This document shows, one piece after another, positions 7,398 through 10,248 of a DNA stretch of 10,248 bases. Numbering within the stretch: the first letter of the stretch is position 1; each line of letters opens with the position of its first letter. The stretch comes from Alistipes sp. Lineage in GTDB: Bacteria; Bacteroidota; Bacteroidia; Bacteroidales; Rikenellaceae. Under the pieces are notes generated by a model. That model had not been told where the DNA came from. It searched no databases and saw only the letters and a program-made list of their open reading frames with translations. The stretch spans positions 1-10,248 of the forward strand of contig VSOO01000042.1 of the NCBI GenBank assembly GCA_009774895.1, given 5' to 3'. Position numbers and translations under genes: made by a program.

Positions 7398-8297
7398 TTA
7401 GTCGCGGGCCCGGGCCGTGGCCCGGCGGTTGGCTTCCCACACGGCGCGGCGAGCCTCGTTGCGTGCGAAGCAGAGCAGCCGCGTGCGGATCGTGACGTTC
7501 CAGATCGCATCGACCGCGCGGCCGTAGCGTCGTGAGTGGGTGAGTTCGTAGTAGAGCGCGCGGCTCTTCATCATCATGCCGATCTTGCGCTCCGATGCGG
7601 CGGCACCCGAAAAACTCTTGCTTTCGAGGTGGATGATTTCGGCCGCGGGGACGGATTGTATTCGGAAGCCCGCCCGGCGTATGCGGTGGCACAGCTCCGT
7701 CTCCTCGTAGTACATGAAAAACCGCGGATCGAAAGCCCCGATGCGCTGCAACAGGTCGCGCCGCAGCATCAGGTCGGCGCCTGTGACGTAGGCCACGTCG
7801 AGCACGCGGCCCGTGTGGTTGTGCGTGGCGTTGCGGCCGTAGCGCAGCCGCGCCGGAAGATTGCAGCACAGCGTGTTCAGCTCCCAGAAAACCGACGGGA
7901 AGTAACGCATGAACGACTGTGCGGGCGTGCGGTCGCCGTAGAATAGGTTGCCGCCGCAGGCGCCCGTTTCGGGGTGGGCGTCGAGGTGGTCGCAGAGCGT
8001 CTTGATCGCGTTGCCGATCAGCAGTGTGTCCGAATTGAGCAGAAAGACGTAGCGTCCCCGGGCCCGCTCGATGCCTGCGTTGTTCGCCCGGCCGAAGCCG
8101 AGGTTTTCGTCGTTATATATATAGGTGATGCGGCTGTCGCCTGCGAAGTGTTCGCGGCTGCCGTCCGTCGAGGCGTTGTCCACCAGGATGATTTCGAAGT
8201 CGATGCCGTGCGTCTTCTCGAAAACGCTGTCGATGCATTCGGCCGTCATCCGGCAGGTGTTGTAGTTTACGATGATGATCGAAACGTCCATGTTCAT
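7398..8297 (-). CDS. Glycosyltransferase family 2 (rhamnosyltransferase-like)
   Basis: Cytoplasmic or membrane-associated inverting glycosyltransferase with a GT-A fold, expected to add one sugar to the growing lipid-linked repeat unit. The 299-residue protein opens with the nucleotide-binding strand VSIIIVNYNT (5-14). It then shows LVDNASTDGS (38-47), ENLGFGRANN (64-73), and the metal-binding DXD-like FLLNSD (85-90). VTGADLMLRR (171-180) follows, and then the acceptor/catalytic region MYYEETELCHRIRRAG (195-210). This order matches the WbbL/rhamnosyltransferase-like branch of GT2. The C-terminus is Arg-rich and may contact the membrane. The start at 8297 is chosen because it makes an ATGA overlap with the wzx stop; a second Met lies two codons inside at 8291. 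The next gene begins 12 bp downstream. Donor and acceptor sugars are unknown. Confidence 0.92.
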   Translation of the reverse strand: MNMDVSIIIVNYNTCRMTAECIDSVFEKTHGIDFEIILVDNASTDGSREHFAGDSRITYIYNDENLGFGRANNAGIERARGRYVFLLNSDTLLIGNAIKTLCDHLDAHPETGACGGNLFYGDRTPAQSFMRYFPSVFWELNTLCCNLPARLRYGRNATHNHTGRVLDVAYVTGADLMLRRDLLQRIGAFDPRFFMYYEETELCHRIRRAGFRIQSVPAAEIIHLESKSFSGAAASERKIGMMMKSRALYYELTHSRRYGRAVDAIWNVTIRTRLLCFARNEARRAVWEANRRATARARD

Positions 8298-9721
8298 TTT
8301 GTTTTTCCGAAGCGCAGGAGTCCGGACAACTGTCCGGTGCGGTAGCAGATCCCGGCCCACACGAGTACCGAACACGGCAGGGCCGTGCCGAGCGCGAGGA
8401 GCGGGTGGGCGATGCCGCGGGCGCAGGCCAGGCACACGGCGGCCGGAGCCAGTGCGATGAGCAGGTTGCGTCCGATGGCGTCGAATGGGAGGCGTGTGAG
8501 TCCCTGGTGCAGGGAGTAGGTCACGTAGGCGATCGTCACGGTCGTCTCGGCGCCGAGCAGCACGAGGGCCGTGCCGATGCTCTGCATGCGGGGCACCAGT
8601 GCGATGTTGATCGCGAGGCTCACCGCGGCGCCCAGTATCGAGGCCGTGAGCAGTGCGCGGTCGCGTTTCATGGGCATGAGCACCTGGATGGCGAGCACCT
8701 GGGCGATGCCCACGGGGAGCACCGCGGGCATGATGAGCCGCATGGGCAGGATCGCCCCCTCGTATCCGGGGCCCGCGAGCAGGTGGATGATCTGCGGGGC
8801 GAGAATGATGCTGCACACGATCATCGGGATGCTGAACAGGCACATCGCACGGAACGAACGGTCGATGAGCGCATGGAAGCGCTCCTGTTCGCCGCCCGCG
8901 AGCAGCGTGCTCATGCGTGGCAGCATGACGTTGGTGAAAGCCGTGAAGAAGCCGAGAATCACGGTGTAGAGCTTGAAAGCGGTGGTGTAGTACCCCACCT
9001 GCGTGTCATCCGCGACGAAACCGAGGAACATGACGTTGAATGTGAGGTACATCGCGCTCATGATCGAGTAGACGCCCAGCAGGAGGTTGCGGCGCACGTA
9101 GTTCGTGCCGGACAGATCGTGCCGGCGGATGCGGACGTAGCGGCGGACATAGGCCGTATTGACCAGGGCATTGACGACCACCACGCCGACCGTGAGTATG
9201 AAGTAGAGGCGGTAGTCCTCGGGGCGGCGCACGAAGAGGAAGACGCTGGCGACGTAGAGCACCTTCACGGCGATGCTGCGCAGCGTGATGTAGCGGAATT
9301 GTTCGATGCCCGTGAAGAACCACTCCACGAGAAACGCGCTGAAGAGGATCTTGGCCGTGCCGATGTAGAACAGCCCGGCATGCTGGTGCAGCTTGGGCAC
9401 CGCGGCCACGAGCGCCAAAAATACCGCCAGCGTGACGGCCGTGAACATGAGGTTGAGACCCAGGATGTTCGAGAATACCCGTGCGCGGCGTTCGGGGTCC
9501 TCCTTCACCGCTGCGATTTCGCGCACGCCGAGGATGTTCACGCCCATCGTGGCGAAGAGCAGGAAGTAGCCGATCGTGTTGTCCGCGAAATTGACCAGTC
9601 CGACGCGCTCCACGCCCAGCACGCGCGAGACGTAGGGGAACGTGACGAAGGCGATCAGGTAGGTCGAAAGCGTCAGGACGCTCTTGTACGCGAAGTTCTT
9701 TTTGATCGAGGGTTGCGTCAT
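8294..9721 (-). CDS. wzx: Wzx-type oligosaccharide flippase (polysaccharide biosynthesis protein)
   Basis: Inner-membrane flippase of the MOP/PST superfamily, predicted to move the lipid-linked repeat unit from the cytoplasmic to the periplasmic face for Wzy polymerisation. The 475-residue product is the usual family length and is hydrophobic throughout, with many transmembrane segments. The N-terminus is typical: a short polar start (SIKKNF), then a helix containing FPYVSRVLG (about 28-36), GLVNFA (41-46), and a GVREIA motif after the second helix. EWFFTGIEQF (133-142) is a strong hallmark of this family. The start at 9721 forms an ATGA overlap with the upstream antiterminator stop. The gene's own TGA overlaps the next gene's ATG in the same way. 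Sugar specificity cannot be read from sequence. Confidence in the family is very high. Confidence 0.95.
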   Translation of the reverse strand: MTQPSIKKNFAYKSVLTLSTYLIAFVTFPYVSRVLGVERVGLVNFADNTIGYFLLFATMGVNILGVREIAAVKEDPERRARVFSNILGLNLMFTAVTLAVFLALVAAVPKLHQHAGLFYIGTAKILFSAFLVEWFFTGIEQFRYITLRSIAVKVLYVASVFLFVRRPEDYRLYFILTVGVVVVNALVNTAYVRRYVRIRRHDLSGTNYVRRNLLLGVYSIMSAMYLTFNVMFLGFVADDTQVGYYTTAFKLYTVILGFFTAFTNVMLPRMSTLLAGGEQERFHALIDRSFRAMCLFSIPMIVCSIILAPQIIHLLAGPGYEGAILPMRLIMPAVLPVGIAQVLAIQVLMPMKRDRALLTASILGAAVSLAINIALVPRMQSIGTALVLLGAETTVTIAYVTYSLHQGLTRLPFDAIGRNLLIALAPAAVCLACARGIAHPLLALGTALPCSVLVWAGICYRTGQLSGLLRFGKTK

Positions 9722-10248
9722 GATATGCGGTCGCGGATTGCGGGTTCCGGCGTTCGGTCGCCGTCCCGAAGCTTCGGTGCGGTGCGGTGCGGTGCGGGTT
9801 TTTCCGCCGGCGTCTTTCGCTGCGGTTCGAGCGCTTCGATGAGCGACGGATGGATGAAAGCCGTGGCCACGGCCATCACTCCGGCGATGGAGACCACCAC
9901 GCGACGGTCGCCGCGGATGCGCATGAACTCTCCCTCGACGCCGGCCAGCAGGCCGCCCGTGATGCGCACGCGGTCGCCGCGCCGCAGTTCGGTCGAGTCG
10001 GGGTCGAGGTAGATGTGCTGTTCGTCCGGATTGCCCGCTACGGCGATGAAGTCGCGCATCTGTTTGTCCGGAACGATCAGCGTGCTGCCGGTCGTGCGGT
10101 CCGTGATTGTGCGCACCGGCAGCCGGGGGTCGGATGCGATCGTGCGCAGCTGCTCCGCCGTGGTGTGCACGAACAGGAGGTTGTGCACGGCGGCGACGAG
10201 CGTGCGCCGTCGCCGCTGGCCGCAGACCGTCTCCTTATAGCGCATTGG
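9718..10248 (-). CDS. upxY: UpxY-family NusG-like transcription antiterminator (5'-partial)
   Basis: NusG paralogue of the UpxY type. In Bacteroides these bind the 5' leader of their own polysaccharide operon and let RNA polymerase read through the long transcript. The gene runs off the window edge: the reading frame is open to 10248, and the Met at 10245 (MRYKETV) looks internal, because family members carry a 'PMRY' motif there followed by 'VPAVHNL(I/L)FV'. Here Pro-Met-Arg-Tyr and AAVHNLLFV are visible. About 176 residues are present, and the first part of the NGN domain, roughly 40-50 residues, is outside. A KOW-like segment follows (about residues 87-120 from that Met, with RRGDRVRITGG and GVEGEF). 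After it comes a Pro/Arg-rich tail of about 35 residues encoded partly by a pentanucleotide repeat. The stop overlaps the wzx start (ATGA), suggesting translational coupling. No upxZ-like gene follows. Family call is firm; regulatory role is from family knowledge. Confidence 0.88.
   Translation of the reverse strand, partial: PMRYKETVCGQRRRRTLVAAVHNLLFVHTTAEQLRTIASDPRLPVRTITDRTTGSTLIVPDKQMRDFIAVAGNPDEQHIYLDPDSTELRRGDRVRITGGLLAGVEGEFMRIRGDRRVVVSIAGVMAVATAFIHPSLIEALEPQRKTPAEKPAPHRTAPKLRDGDRTPEPAIRDRIS
9775..9797. repeat. Pentanucleotide tandem repeat (CGGTG)4 plus CGG inside the antiterminator gene
   Basis: Four perfect tandem copies of CGGTG (9775-9794) are followed by a partial copy, CGG. 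On the coding strand they encode part of the low-complexity tail (PAPHRTAP). The unit is not a multiple of three, so gain or loss of one copy shifts the frame of the last ~17 codons. Read by hand, loss of one unit puts the antiterminator frame into the wzx frame with no intervening stop. Confidence 0.85.

Noticed and set aside
8113-8123. TATATATA run as a promoter or AT-rich recombination site
   Set aside because: It lies in the middle of the GT2 gene and encodes Tyr-Ile-Tyr in a conserved strand just before the ENLGFGRANN motif. Coding explains it.
8298-8843. Upstream open extension of the GT2 gene
   Set aside because: It overlaps the wzx coding region and translates to His/Arg/Pro-rich noise. 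The GT2 domain starts at the ATGA overlap at 8297.
8405-10012. A 535-codon plus-strand open frame antisense to wzx and upxY
   Set aside because: Composition (Glu, His, Asp, Arg-rich) is typical of antisense shadows in GC-rich DNA. No motif is seen and it covers two solid genes.

Overview
The window is one stretch of a capsular or exopolysaccharide biosynthesis operon. All nine genes lie on the minus strand, so transcription runs from the high-coordinate end to the low-coordinate end. The set points to the Bacteroidales: a UpxY-type NusG paralogue heads the visible genes, and a Wzx flippase, an EpsG/Wzy-like polymerase and several glycosyltransferases follow. The DNA looks GC-rich (about 60% by eye) and start codons lack clear Shine-Dalgarno sequences. 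That suits a high-GC genus such as Alistipes better than Bacteroides itself, but the genus is an inference.

Layout in transcription order: (1) UpxY-like antiterminator, 5' end cut by the window edge (10248-9718). (2) Wzx flippase (9721-8294). (3) GT2 glycosyltransferase (8297-7398). (4) EpsG/Wzy-like polymerase (7385-6204). (5) GT-B glycosyltransferase (6190-5099). (6) GT4 glycosyltransferase (5084-3963). (7) A two-domain protein with a LicC-like nucleotidyltransferase and a CobD/HisC-like PLP enzyme (3943-2132). (8) An ornithine cyclodeaminase/mu-crystallin family dehydrogenase (2126-1152). (9) An octopine/nopaline dehydrogenase family enzyme, 3' end cut by the window edge (1011 or 1095 to 1). 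Genes 1-8 are packed with 4-bp ATGA overlaps or gaps of 5-19 bp, as in a single transcript. The only sizeable gap is before gene 9. No promoter, tRNA, rRNA, CRISPR array or mobile element was seen.

Genes 2-6 form the Wzx/Wzy core: three glycosyltransferases build a repeat unit on a lipid carrier, Wzx flips it and the polymerase joins the units. No initiating sugar-phosphate transferase is present, so it must lie elsewhere. Genes 7-9 are not sugar-nucleotide enzymes. Together they look like a cassette for a nitrogen-containing, nucleotide-activated substituent: an amino-alcohol phosphate made from a phospho-amino acid and coupled to CMP, and/or an opine-type amino acid. This cassette is the most interesting content. 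Two simple-sequence tracts also deserve attention. One is a (CGGTG)4 repeat in the tail of the antiterminator gene, where losing one unit would fuse it in frame to the flippase. The other is a G9 run near the end of the ornithine cyclodeaminase-like gene.
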